From Hippasteria phrygiana (taxonomy: Eukaryota > Echinodermata > Asteroidea > Valvatida > Goniasteridae): DNA of 64,000 nucleotides. Made by a program: the position numbers and the translations under genes. The stretch lies in NCBI GenBank assembly GCA_037893225.1, contig JAZGUH010000185.1:2418001-2482000 (forward strand), written 5' to 3'. Below are positions 21,717 to 33,285 of the stretch, piece by piece (positions within the stretch are counted from its first letter, which is position 1; each line of letters starts with the position of its first letter). The notes beneath the pieces were generated by a model that was not told the origin of the DNA, ran no database searches, and saw nothing but the letters and a program-made list of their open reading frames with translations.

Positions 21717-22879
21717 TTAAAGGCAGTGTACATGATTGGTCATTGTTGCAATTTTCAGAAATTAGCGGATTTGGGGGTTAGTATTTTATAGGAAGTATCG
21801 TTCCACTGACCTGTTCAAAGTTTTGCGTTGTTGGATGGCGGAAAAAACGAGAGTAAAACGGCGCTCGTTTTCAACCGTCGGGTGGATGATAGCCTTTAGT
21901 CAAGGCGCGCGTGGCTATCTGGGCGCGTGACGCGCCCGAATGCCAACATGTCCGGGGCGCGCCACTCGTATGGGTAGCCACGCGCGCCTTAGCCTTTAGT
22001 CAAGGCGCGCGTGGCTACCCGGACTCGTGACGCGCCCCAGATATGCAGGCACGAAAAAAGACCAGTGCGAGTGGCGAAGCCACGAGCGCCTTTACTATCT
22101 CGTGGAGACCGCTTATGTTTTTCTTTACATTTATCTACCGATTTGGTAGAGAAATTATCATGCATAATGTATGAACGGGGCGCGTTACGCGTCCGCGTAA
22201 CCACGCGCGCCTTGACTGACTAAAAGCTTCAACGGTGCCGACTCAAAATTCAAAATTGTGGCAGATGCCGCACCATAAAGCAAGCAATCAGATATAGTAT
22301 TTTTTTAAGATTCCTTTTTTTAACCTTCTTTCCTAAAATTACTATGTTCAACAGTTTTATTTGTCCCATTATACTGACGTGTCAAATTAAAGTCATTGTT
22401 GTTACAAGTGCACCCCACCTAACAAATAGAAGAGTCTAATAAAGCGTTGTTCGTCGACGCGTCGTGAGTGGTTTAAATATATCTGCATATATGCATGATT
22501 CGTGCTACTTGAATGCATGAATAAGTGATTAGCTCACGAGATAGTAAAGGCGCTCGTGGCTTCGCCACTCGCACTGGTATTTTGTCGTGTCAGCATATAT
22601 CTGGGGCGCCCTATATACGTCCGGGTAGCCACGCGCGCCTTGACTAAAGGCTACGCGCGCCTTGACTAAATGCAACAGGGCAGATTTCCAACGATTTCCA
22701 GCTGGAAATCGTTGGAAAACGATATATATTTCAACTTTTCTTGACAACAACAGCACACCTGGTGCCATCATTTCACAGGATGATTGAGAATACTATTAAC
22801 TTACAGTCTAGTAAGGTATTTCGTAATAATTCAGTAAAAACAAAATTTGAAAATTTCCAATCGTGTACACTACATTTAA
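21717..22879. mobile_element. MITE family C, copy 2, enlarged
   Basis: Ends are TTAAAGGCAGTGTACATGAT and ATCGTGTACACTACATTTAA. At 1163 bp it is about 700 bp longer than the 458-bp copy at 48920-49377. The extra sequence is bounded by inverted arms (about 21893-22110 and 22535-22668) containing TAGTCAAGGCGCGCGTGGCT and its inverse, and the CGAGTGGCGAAGCCACGAG palindrome. It could be a nested foldback insertion or a longer parent element. Confidence 0.7.
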
Positions 22880-24640
22880 TGGATCGCTCTATTGCCTACG
22901 CTGGACTGATGACATTTTTACTTGCCCTGGATATATTTTCCTAAAGAGCCTTTTGAGAGCAATGTACTTGAAGGATTGTAAAAGAGACAGTTTACCACCA
23001 CAATCCGGGATCGATCGTGAGCTTCGAATTCTGAGCACTTGGCTACGGGAATGGGCCATATTTAGCCAGAGATGGATCTTTTGTTTGTTTTGTTTTGGTT
23101 TGGCTTTCCCCCCCTCAAAATGTCAAAATGGATGTTCTGCAGGTTCGGCTTAAGCACTACTTTCAGGGATGGCCTTCCATGATGGGGAATATCTTCCAAA
23201 AGCAGGTCCGTTCGGAGGATATTTTATCTTTTTTGGGAGAGGGTATGCGTATCTACATTTTTCCGACCAAATGTTTACATGTTCATAAAAAGTGTATCCC
23301 GAACTTTATGGGCCCTGTAAAATATTGTTAAAAGCGGGGTGTGAGGGGGTGCAGTGGAGTAGGATCCAATTTGTCCATGGTAACGCTTTCAATGGCCCTT
23401 ACATAAATATACTTCCAAACAGAAGGCATGTCAACGTACAATAAAGTGGACTTTCATCGATTCTAAAAAGAAAAAAAAAGAAGAAAAAAGTGGACCTTTT
23501 GGGGAATAGAGGGGGTGCGTTCGCACTCCGCACCCCCCGGTACGGACCTGAAAAGTGAGTGGTCTCCCCAACTCCACCCGAGTGGGAAAAACGTGAAAAA
23601 TAACGACTGGCTTTACTGTATAGGTTAGCAGTATCCTTTGATGGCTAAAGATCTATTGCAAATACCTCCCCTGTAAATCTGTCATTAAAACAGATTGACA
23701 CCTGTACCCATCCTCTTCAGAAATAAAATGCTGCATGTCATCTTCGAGACACTGTATCCGAGGACCTCCAAAAAAAATGTTGTGGCTTATCTTGTATTCA
23801 ACAATAAACACCTTTCAAAACACGCCCAATAAACTGACACCAAACCGAGGCTGCATTAATTTAGAGTGAGGCCTCACTGTTTGCACTCAGCCGAAATTAG
23901 CCGAAATCTCAACTTGTTTGAAGCTTCTTTTTTTTCGGAATTTGTTTTATGCATTTGGGTAGGCTTTCTTCGTTCCTCAACATCTGAACTTGTTTGTTCG
24001 ATGCTGGTCTGATTCGTCTCGGTTTTATTGAATTAAAAATAAAAACTTCATATCAACTACCGGTGGGCAGGCTTTGGCGCAAAGCTCCGTTTTATCCGTG
24101 GGCGGCTCTTACATCGAGACATCACAGAAGCTGATTTCTACCGGCCATTTTCAGCATGTCTGTTTTTTCTCTCTCTCGAAGTAGCGAGCAGTTGTCTGCA
24201 ACTGGCCCCAAGCGATTGAAGAAACCATTTATTCTGATCCGATCAAAAGACAACCGTTACCTGGGGGATTTCGAGATTTCCCGAAGCAAGATTAATGTAA
24301 CAACCGGAGCCGTGATCTCCTTGTGTAGCGAGTCCAAGTGCATTCCGTAATCGTGTACTGGGGGCGGTTTTAAAGACATTTGATGCCATCTGTACTCTGC
24401 ATGCCAACTTTCGCCAGTCTAGAACTATATGCCTGATTGTACCGTGTGGTATTTAAGGTCTATCAGAGATCTCAATAAGAATTTTGAAGAAATGTTTTTG
24501 AGGATCCACCTTGCAAGCTAGGAAGGTTTCGGACACTCGCGGGAAATGGTGTGAGGAAGATTGGCTGAAGTTGGGATCAGAGAACAGGGATCGTTGCAGG
24601 TTTAATTTTAAACTTGCAAAGTCTGTCAAATTCTATAATT
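22880..24640. other. No gene recognised
   Basis: Mixed unique sequence with short homopolymers (a purine-rich AAAAAG stretch at about 23466-23490). Several open frames of 60-96 codons show no recognisable domain or splice context. Confidence 0.35.
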
Positions 24641-24860
24641 CGTCAAACAGTCCACAAGGGAAACTGATTAGGTAAATTTGAAGACTTTTCAAAGTGAACA
24701 AAGAAACTGGCAGGAGCGGGATTCGAACCTGCGACCTCCGGGTTACCGTATAACGGCGCTCTCCCAACTGAGCTATCTTGCCCTATATTTGGAAGATCGC
24801 CAGCATAGGGCAATATGCAGGAGGTCGTGGGTTCCAGTCCTACCCGAGAGGGACTTTGAT
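24641..24860. mobile_element. Foldback tRNA element, left arm plus tRNA module and chimeric right side
   Basis: The left arm starts CGTCAAACAGTCCACAAGGG and leads through AAAGTGAACAAAGAAACTGG into a minus-strand tRNA-like module (24708-24782). The spacer TTTGGAAGATCGCCAGCATA is the same one that separates the pair at 17725-17749. The right side is not the normal partner. It switches to GCAGGAGGTCGTGGGTTCC and CCCGAGAGGGAC, the 3' half of a different tRNA-like sequence. This suggests recombination. Confidence 0.7.
24708..24782 (-). tRNA. tRNA-like module (element-borne)
   Basis: Reads on minus as GGCAAGATAGCTCAGTTGGG, then an anticodon region with a two-base change relative to the other copies, then GGAGGTCGCAGGTTCGAATC and TCCTGCCA. 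The A and B boxes are intact. It lies inside the foldback element, so a working role is doubtful. Confidence 0.35.
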
Positions 24861-25075
24861 TTTTCCCACAGGCTCCCGGAGAGCATACAGTGATTTAACA
24901 CCACGTCGGGGATGACAAACAACTCCTTCACATAATAGTTCCGGTTGACATTTTACATGCATCCCAAACCTGCAAATAAATCCCCAATCCAACCCATAGC
25001 TATGAACCAAATCCAAGTGATTACCTACATGTATGAGGAGTGAATTCTGAAACGTGATTTAGATCCACTGATGAT

Positions 25076-25281
25076 AATAAGCCAGTTCGGTATCTCAATG
25101 GTCAAAGGTTATTCGGGATAAAATTGCTGACGGATAATGTCACGCCATGATACGCGAACGCCCATTCTTATTGAATTTAACAGGTGCGCGTTGTGCGACC
25201 ATCTTTTGCGTTCACACGCGGGTCATTCAGGATAAAATGTCATTGTGCACATGCGCAGTTGAAATACCGAACTGGCTTATT
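25076..25281. mobile_element. MITE family A, copy 3 (best preserved ends)
   Basis: 206 bp from AATAAGCCAGTTCGGTAT to ATACCGAACTGGCTTATT, a perfect 18-bp terminal inverted repeat. This copy defines the element boundaries of the family. Confidence 0.9.
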
Positions 25282-26649
25282 CAATAGAAAATTCGCAGAA
25301 GTAGCATAGCTCCAGGAACAACTGAATTTACAATTTACAAGTGTATGCAAAACTGTCAACCTCAATTGTGCATCATCTTCTGACATATGTTATTACATGG
25401 ATTAAAACAAGAATTCAGAATACAGTAAATAATTATGGTGCCTTGCCAAACACAGACCAAAATGTAACATTACACACAATACGCTCACCCCCTCCAAACT
25501 ATCGACGTTTATTTAAACGTTTATTAACTTTGATGTTCTACACAAACATGTTCCGCTGATGTATTACGGTCACGAGGCCTGAGGAAGACCCGGTCAAATT
25601 TGTAACACTTGGTCAGGTATTTGCCAAGGAGTGTCCAATCGTGTGGTTAATAAGCGCTTGAACGTGCGTTTCCGCTGGCCTGCTCTGGTTAATATACGAA
25701 GCAAACGAATTAGGAGGTACCAGGTATGCATGACAACCACACATTATACCGGGTTCAATCACTGCGTAAAATGTTACGCTTGCGTTTACTGATCCATTCG
25801 CGGACAATTCAATTGCTCTGGTCTATAATTGAGTTTTCAATCACAGCGCCAATTCGGGTTTAATCATTCAACCGGTTGGTATCTATCGTAATTGGTTTCG
25901 TGCAGTGTTCTGTCTTCATACACGCGAACCACGATATCCGCTGCTCTGGAATTTTTCAAAGAATGGCATTACGGCTAGGGTATTTATGAAATCATTCAGA
26001 AGGACCTTACCTGTTATCAAACTGTAACCATTTCGACTTCAATTATTAAACAGCACCAGACTTATTTTGGGACACCAACCTCGATAGTCGATATGATATG
26101 TTTATTTTGTGTCAGATCCCCTGAAGGCAACGCGCGAATAGTTATGGGGTATCAGGGCCAGGATCACAGACACCTGTCTATTTCGGGGCATGAGCCTCAG
26201 TCTGATTCGGCCGTCTCGTTTTAGATTCCCTGCAGGAGCAAAACAAATCGTTACATAGTAATTTGCTAATAATAAAACAGGCACTGATCTATTTTTGAGC
26301 ATGCGCTTCATTCCCTTTTGGCTATCAGATTTCAGGAAGGTATTGTGCAGCATACTAAGTTACTTTCCCAGAAACAAGCGCGCATTTTACACGTAGGCCT
26401 ATTATGGACTCTACCTGTCAAGTTAACGCTCAGGACTGCACCCCAAGCACGAGAGGAAAAAACGCAGATTTAACCCGTTTGCGGATTTCTTTATCCCACA
26501 ACTCCTTATCCCGTTGGCGTAAGCGTTTCAAACGGCAAGAGATAAAGTCATTATTTGGCAAAATTACAGTGAAATTTCAAGTTTTTTGGCGAGAGAAGTT
26601 CACCGTATTTGTCCATTTATTATTCAGGTTTTTTCTAAATGGGTGGGTG
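25282..26649. other. No gene; short shared repeat
   Basis: At about 25310-25380 the phrase AGGAACAACTGAATTTACA and following text is shared with 35749-35815. This may be a remnant of an older dispersed repeat. Otherwise nothing supported. Confidence 0.45.
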
Positions 26650-26826
26650 AGTTTGTTTTTGCATTCAATAGGGGACCTTTAACAAAAGAGGACAATAGGG
26701 TCCCGATCAGAAAGGTCCCCGTTTGAAAATCGTGTACAAAACCAATGGGGGACCTTCCGAAAAAGTTTGAGTACAAACAAAAGAGGGACAATAGGAGGTC
26801 CCAGATTGCACCCGTTTACACACGCA
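26650..26826. mobile_element. MITE family E, copy 1
   Basis: Contains TTTTTGCATTCAATAGGGG, GACCTTTAACAA, GACAATAGGGTCCC, AATCGTGTACAAAACCAATG, GACCTTCCGAAAAAGTT and ends near CCCGTTTACACAC. Other copies are at 30440-30640, 38874-39040, 42421-42614 and 46657-46832, two of them inverted. Confidence 0.75.
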
Positions 26827-27518
26827 GCTCTGTGTGTGTATAGCAAGAAAACAATCACCATCTCATGGCGCGTCGCGTTCATCTACCGATCGTAACTCCG
26901 CTATCCCATTGAAAATCTTTGTTCAACCACCCTTAGAAGGCGCATGAAATCCTCTTTCTTGCCACGAGGCTATTGGTGTAATTTTTTTACCCGTCAGTTT
27001 GCTGAGGTGTAAGAAACTCTCGCTCTGATTCCTCCGTAGCCTGTTTTTGCACATGTTTCTTAGCTTGACAATTTGTACATGCTAGAGTTCATAATTATGA
27101 TTTATGGCAATATGCCTTCATGTTTGTAGGCAAGTTTGTCGGACTACAGCAATAGAAAGTATAATGCAGTATATAGGTCATCGAACATATTGGCTTCACT
27201 CTGTTTAGTTTTTCCATTGCTTTGAAAAGCCTGATTTTGCAAAGTAAGGTAGTTTTGTCAGTAGAATTATCTGCTGATCAGATTTATGTATGAGACCTTT
27301 AAGTTGTGCTAATAAATGAAACGATGTATGGCGAATGTAGTGATCATTAATAAACTTCACATTATTCACATGTCGTATAGACCGCATAAAGTGTAGTGGT
27401 GCTAATGAAGTCTTATAAATTCAAGTGAACCAGTCAGGCGTGTCGCGTGCGGGCCCGTGGTGTATTACCTGCCTCATCACGATGTACGATGATCACTGCA
27501 AGGCGGTCCGCCCCTTGC
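26827..27518. other. No gene recognised
   Basis: Non-coding. No repeat or exon identified. Confidence 0.4.
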
Positions 27519-27677
27519 AAAAATCTCTCATGCAAAACCCCATGGCAATTGCATGGCGAATTGGACACCATGGGTTTCCCATGGGAGGTTTTTGTTTTAC
27601 AAAAATCTCCCATGCAAAACCCCATGGGAATTGCATGGTGAATTGGACAGCATGGGAATCCCATGGGAGGTATTTGC
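27519..27677. repeat. Tandem pair of an 82-bp palindromic unit
   Basis: Two direct copies, starting at about 27519 and 27601. Each opens AAAAATCTC(C/T)CATGC and is internally dyad-symmetric around CATGCAAAACCCCATGG and CCATGGGAATCCCATGGGAG. A single diverged copy in the other orientation is at about 19249-19309. Probably a hairpin MITE duplicated in tandem. Confidence 0.75.
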
Positions 27678-29062
27678 GGTCCACATAAATTGACGGTCCG
27701 AGAACGCTCAACTTGGACGCGCTGCCCCCACAACCGGAAATCTACCGAGAATTAACTGAGTGTCCCCAACGTGATATACTTCTATTTGTCTGATGGTCCC
27801 TAGAACAAGGGAACCAACATTTTCGAACTGTTCTCTATTTTCTGTTCAATATCGATCTAAAAACAGACACAATATGCCACGCCCGTTCCCTGCCCCGAGA
27901 CTGGGGGTTCGTCAAACCCCTAGATGGAACTGTTTGCATTATGCGCAACATTGTGAACACAATATATGCCTACGTACCACGGTTGAAGTGCTTAAGTGTC
28001 GGACGCCGAGATTGCCTGATTGAACAAACAGCTTGTGTTTCTGAACAATTTGGAGGTCGTGTGGATTTTGTTTTATTATTTTAATTTCTGAGTGGAACTC
28101 GTCACCGATCGGGCCTGCTGCACATGCGCCGTATACAGTCGTATTTGTAATTCCGACTTGACATGTCTATCAAGTTCAACTTGTTTTCACACGCAAATCA
28201 TGTCTTGGAAATATACAAACAGGAACTGACTTCTTGATTACATTGGAAGTAAAGAGAAGGTGTTGAGTTTCAATTCTTAGAAAATCCTTTACTTTGTACA
28301 AAAGGCGCTATTTTTGTCTGGTAATAAAAGGAACTCCATGTCAAAAAAACATAAGAACAATATTCAAATCAATCCTAAATAATCTACAAATTTAGTTTTG
28401 AAGAAATATACTGACTTTGAATGGAGTCCAAACAAGCTATTAAAATATGAAAATCAGGTTGTTAAACTCTTGACGGCTTGCTTTTGTTTTAAACGAAAGA
28501 AATCACCCGAAACCAATTTCGAGATTGAATTCAGTTTTTAATACTCTCTGTTGTGAAACAAGTCAAAATTCCCCCCCAAAATGCCTTCCCAGTAAACATT
28601 GTTGTTTCTGCTTTTAATTCATAATGTCACAGTGCATAAATCGCTTATTTTCTTACGCCACGTCACATTTATTCAAGTCATCCCAAAAATCATTGTGCGT
28701 GGTTCCTTTGAATAGTAGCATGAGAGACAGCCGTCGCCTGGAGCAAGAATGGTGTCAATAACTTCATTTTCAGACAAGACACTGTATCAGAGTTCCGGCA
28801 TTTTCAGGCACTAGTTGAGAAAAAAATGCCTCCGCCTGACATTTGAAACCCACTTGTAAGAGAGGACTCGTCTCTGAGGGATAAACGAATTATGTAGTGT
28901 TGTTCCAAGTTCCGTTATCCATCTCCAGAAAATTAACAGGTTGGAGATTCTGAAAGGGCGCGAACTTGAGTACATTGTGAGGAACGTCGCAAGATTTGCG
29001 CTTATATTGAAGGTAACGTACAACATCTGAAAACATCAAAACAGGACTACTGAATTATTATT
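27678..29062. other. No gene recognised
   Basis: Contains the AGACTGGGGGTTCGTCAA phrase at 27897-27930 that it shares with 14876-14910. Otherwise AT-rich non-coding sequence without a supported exon. Confidence 0.4.
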
Positions 29063-29497
29063 ATTATTATTTGACTGTAAGTAAATAATAGTCTAAAGCA
29101 CCCTGTGAAATCATGGCACCTGGTGTGCTGTAATTTTCAAGACAAGTGGAATTTTTGTATCGATTTCCAGCGATGGTCGGCCGACCATCGTTGGGAAAAA
29201 AACTGCCTTTATTTCAAATACTGCCCCTAATTTACCAACTTTAGTTCACATTTAGTCCACATTTTGTTTCGCAATAATTGGTTACACATCCCACTGACGT
29301 CTATAAATTGCTCCGTTTTGTCTGAAGTATGGGTCAGTGAACCAGACTACAAGAACAGCATTTTTTCCCCAGTATCTATCTATGCACACAAAACTTTAAA
29401 CAGGTAAGTGTTACAGTATAAAATACTAAATCCATTCATTTCTAAAAATTACAGCAAAAGCAAGTGTTGTATATACGGTACTACGCGTACCTTTAAA
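29063..29497. mobile_element. MITE family C, copy 4 (left end degraded), uninterrupted
   Basis: Runs from TGACTGTAAGTAAATAATAG through TGGCACCTGGTGTGCTGTAA and a GATGGTCGGCCGACCATCG palindrome to GTACCTTTAA. At 29396-29399 it has a single TTAA where copy 1 carries the 601-bp family B element, so it serves as the empty-site reference. Confidence 0.75.
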
Positions 29498-30439
29498 CTG
29501 ACATTTAGCAACTACTGACATACTACGAAGATACCTGTACCAGTTAGTCCTGTCAGTATTCACTTAGACGTAGACTACCTTTTAAATGAGTGTAGCAGTA
29601 CAGTTTTATATGAATTACTTATATAAAAGCGAAAATCTCTTTATATCTCAGTTTTTTATGAATGTGCCATCACGGCATATATTGTGATTTTTAAAATCAT
29701 TTCGAGATAATCGCACTTGAAGTTCTTCACATTTTTAAACTGCAAAACGTAAATCGTTAAGATAATTTTATGCAGGGAAAAGGCACCAACGTGGTTTTTT
29801 GAGAGCTACATTTTTTCTATATCCTAGGTAACTATCATAAACGCAGCGGCTAATTAGCAAGACTAATTAGTTAAAGATGTCCGTCCCTTCGTAAAAATAC
29901 AGAAAATTACAGTTGAAATATTGTTTTTTTTATCCTTGTATATCCTCGGTAGTAATACAATACACGTATATATGAACTACAGCCCGAAGTCTCGGACATG
30001 TATTCACTGTATGCAGGCAGCAGGCGGTGGGATAAACATTGTCTCTTTTACCTCCATAATTTGTCCCGCCGAACACACCTTGATTGACTCTGCAGGTTTT
30101 CCACCTCGCAAACTGCAAAAATAATGACCGAATTCGAGAAATTCTTTAGCAAAATCGGCCGACGCTCCGAAACCTCCTTGTGTTTTACACACGGCAGTTT
30201 TACTTCCGCCTCAATGTTCGCTTATGCGTGCATAAATCTGAATCTATTACTGATCTATTACTGTTACGAAGAGATTAGCGTTTACGTTTGTGGTTGGTTT
30301 ACACATTTTGGCGAATAGAAATGTTTTGTGACTTTCTGCAAGAGAGTATAGTTGCAAAGTAGAAACAGTAAGATTGTCCGAGTTTCTTTTTGTTCGTCTT
30401 TTTTGGTTGGATGTTTTTTTTGTTTTTTGTTTTTTTGTG
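29498..30439. other. No gene recognised
   Basis: AT-rich. Several short frames, none recognisable. Confidence 0.4.
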
Positions 30440-30640
30440 AGTTTGTATTTGCCGGCAATCGTGGACCTATAGGACAAGAGAATTCGGGCGTAGACAAAGG
30501 GGTCCACGTTTGACCGAACGTCCACGATTGAAAATCGTGTACAAAACCAATGGGAGGTCTTCCGAAAAAGTTAGAGTATAAACAAAAGAGGAACAATGGG
30601 AGGTCCACGATTGCACCCGTAGTACATGACTGTGTGGGTG
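30440..30640. mobile_element. MITE family E, copy 2
   Basis: Shares TTTGCCGGCAATCGTGGACC, AATCGTGTACAAAACCAATG, CTTCCGAAAAAGTT and GATTGCACCCGT with the other family E members. In this copy the left end carries the GCCGGCAA motif seen at the ends of 38874-39040. Confidence 0.7.
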
Positions 30641-31574
30641 GGTGGGTGTGTTTTTGTTTTTGTTTGTTTTAGTTTTTAGGGTTTTTGCTTTTGTTTTGTG
30701 TTTTGTGTTCTTTGTTATGCTTTGTTTTTGCTTTTTTATGTATGTTTGCTTGCTTTTGTTTTTTGTTTCTGTTTTTTGTGCCGGCTCTTCCTCAATGACA
30801 TTACATTAGACATTATATTTGATGTGTTTTGCTTTGGAGATTTAACTAAATCCAAGACGGACGTCATACTTGCATTCTCTCCTCCTCCCCCCCCCCCCCC
30901 CCTCCCCCAATACCATAGTTCGATTGTTTAAGTGCGATCAGATTAATACAGTTCTTACTCCTTTTAATTAAGATGACAAGACAGGTTTCGGATATGGACA
31001 GGTTATATTTACCACCGCAGTGTATCGATCTAATCCCGCTTAGCAAACAAGGCCTGTGTATGTTTGCCTTGGGTAAATATTTACTCCAGTAAGTGAAGTG
31101 TATAGTAATGAGTTGTTGGGTGATGTATGAATAAATAGACATGGAGATTGTCTCGGCACGGGCCCTTGGTCGATGAAACAGTACAAGAAGAACGTACAAT
31201 ACTTTTGATCGATCTGTGTTTCAAGAATCTTATATGAACTTCGAATGTAAAGTGCGTGCACCCAAGGAGAGGTGGTGGGGGTGGGGGAGGGGGGGGGGGG
31301 GGGTTGAACCTTCCCCAGGAAGTTTTCATTTTCTCTTCTTGATTTAATTTCCGTTTTTAGTAGCTAAATGCGCAATGTATCATTGTGTGCATCAAAAGCT
31401 TCCTAATGAATATCCTAAATACGGCAAGCAAAAGAGTTGCCATCAATGACGCCCAAAAAAAATGGAAAAAAGTTGAGAGCCCCACCTAAAGACAAATGGG
31501 CGCCACTGCGTATACATAGTTAACTCTTTTGTGTGTGTGTTCTTTTAAAATTGAAATCGCCTAATACAAGGCCA
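30641..31574. other. No gene; T-rich and homopolymer sequence
   Basis: 30650-30780 is dominated by TTTTGTTT-type text. C and G homopolymers occur at about 30887-30908 and 31277-31303. Proline- and glycine-rich frames here come from the homopolymers. Confidence 0.5.
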
Positions 31575-31800
31575 AAAGCCACATGTAAAGGCCACAATCA
31601 GAGGACACTTTGATTTGTCAACCCTATCACCATTACGGTTTTCCTGGGCCCAGATCTAAAAATAGGATATTTGTCAACAGATTCCAGAGAAATTGTCTCA
31701 ATTTTCAGAACTATAGACCCGGGCGGGGCAACTTTCTACCGTGGGTGAGACCAACTAAAGACCAATTCACCTCCCCCAAAACTCTGCCATAAGATTACGA
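31575..31800. repeat. Dispersed repeat AA, copy 2
   Basis: Contains CACCATTACGGTTTTCCTGG, ATCTAAAAATAGGATA, the GGCGGGGCAACTT block and TACCGTGGGTGAGACCAACT. These are in the same order as at 41930-42170 and (left part) 10795-11060. Confidence 0.65.
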
Positions 31801-31869
31801 TATTGCCAACGTGAAGCCTTGAATACTTGGATAAAAGGCTCTGGCTCTGAGTTCAAATATAGCTTAGTG

Positions 31870-32042
31870 CCGGTGTCATATGAATATCCGACTCCCAAGA
31901 ACATCGGACTCCCTTTCCCTATTATTGGTTAAACCCTCTCACAGACTGGCCACTCTCGTTGTTATCTTTACTCAGGCACGCGCAAAACTACCATGCCATG
32001 CAGCCCGTATTTCATAGTGACTGAAATTCACGCTACATTTGT
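31870..32042. repeat. Dispersed repeat, uninterrupted reference copy
   Basis: Continuous counterpart of the split repeat at 378-456 plus 659-752. It shows that the LINE 3' end there is an insertion. Confidence 0.65.
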
Positions 32043-32300
32043 CGCGAAAAAGGTAGTTCAAATCTTGCTACATCCGAGGACCTAAAGTCACGAGAACCAA
32101 AAGCCAAAGCCAGAGCCGCCGTTGAGAAATGGCTTTGGGACCAATTTCACGGCGATGCTAAGCACACGATATTTTGCTAACGGAGCTTGCGTCCGCGGAA
32201 GCCGTAAGCAGTAATTACAACTTCAGAGGCAAAATTTGCTTTAATGTTGTGACGCAACAACATAAATCACCATGCGCGCGCAGGCGTTAGTACGACGTAA

Positions 32301-32789
32301 TAGAGAGGTTTAGCAGCACGTTTTACGTGAACGCGTACGCGGAAATTGTGTGTTCTTTTGCTGACGTCATCAATTTCAGCGTATTGTTACTCACGTACGT
32401 GACTTTCACACGGACGTCAAATACGTGAAAATGGTGAGTTCACGTTGGGTCATAACGTGAGTAATTGCAACATTTTAAAAACATTTGTAGACATTGCAAT
32501 CAATATTTTTCTCATGAGAATTAAAGCTCATTGAATATACAACACTGAAGATGCATTTTTTGGTCAAACTAAGTCCAGTTCGATGTATTTCTGAAGTTAA
32601 AAAAATCCCTTGCTTATAAAGCTTTCGTGTTGGGAAAACACCGTGGTTGTGCATGATACCCGTCGTGACGTGCAGCTAAACGTTTCATTGCGCGTCGAAC
32701 GCCCGCGTTATTCAGTTTGACCGCCGCTCCAAAAATGTCGGACGCGCTCGCGTTGACGTTCGCGTAATACGTGCTGCTAAACCTCTCTA
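32301..32789. mobile_element. MITE with TAGAGAGGTTTAGCAGCACG ends
   Basis: A 20-bp perfect terminal inverted repeat: TAGAGAGGTTTAGCAGCACG at 32301-32320 and its inverse ending at 32789. The extended arms include TTTACGTGAACGCGTACGCG on the left and GCGTTGACGTTCGCGTAATA on the right. 489 bp, no coding region. Its right end abuts a truncated family A element. Confidence 0.85.
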
Positions 32790-32950
32790 ATGCCACGCCA
32801 TGTTACGCGAACGCCCATTCTGATTGAATTTAACACGTGCGCGTTGTGCAACCACCTTTTACGTTCACACGCGCGCGTTAGGTCACGCGGGTCATTCGGG
32901 ATAAAATGTCATTGTGTACAGGCGCAGTTGAAATATCGAACTGGCTTGTT
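32789..32950. mobile_element. MITE family A, copy 4, left-truncated
   Basis: Starts inside the family at the CACGCCATGTTACGCGAACG block and runs to TATCGAACTGGCTTGTT. The missing left part ends exactly at the neighbouring 489-bp MITE, so that element's arrival probably went with loss of the left part. Confidence 0.75.
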
Positions 32951-33285
32951 TCATAGAGCTACTTAAGCGCAAAAATTTGCTCAAGCACACAACAAAACCT
33001 TACTCAGTACAGTGGCGGATCTACGGGGGGGGGGGGTTTGGGGGTTTAAACCCCCCCCTTGGGCCGAGAAAAAATAAAAAATAACCAGTGTCGGGTGTCG
33101 AAAATTCGGCACGCTGGGGTGTGTAGGCCAATCACCTCAGGTAAACCCCCCCCCCCCTTAGTGAAAACCTAGATCCGCCCCTGCAGTAATTGCGATTGTC
33201 ATGCTAAGCAAACAACAGCTAAATACCAGTTACAAGCATATACAACACATGGCGTTTTGGCTGGTAACTTGATTTGACTAAACAG
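32951..33285. mobile_element. MITE family G, copy split by a family F insertion
   Basis: Left part (about 32950-33009) has TTTCATAGAGCT and AAATTTGCTCAAGCAC. Right part (33184-33285) has ATGCTAAGCAAACAACAGCT, AATACCAGTTACAAGCA and GGCTGGTAAC. In the intact copy at 50537-50782 these parts are continuous. Here the 174-bp family F element sits between them. Confidence 0.7.
33010..33183. mobile_element. CGGATC-ended MITE (family F), copy 1
   Basis: Opens CAGTGGCGGATCTACG and closes CTAGATCCGCCCCTG. It is flanked by the 5-bp direct repeat CAGTA at 33005-33009 and 33184-33188. The interior has G and C homopolymers around GGGTTTAAACCC and the text GGTGTGTAGGCCAATCACCT, shared in inverse with 47597-47788. 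No coding region. Confidence 0.85.
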
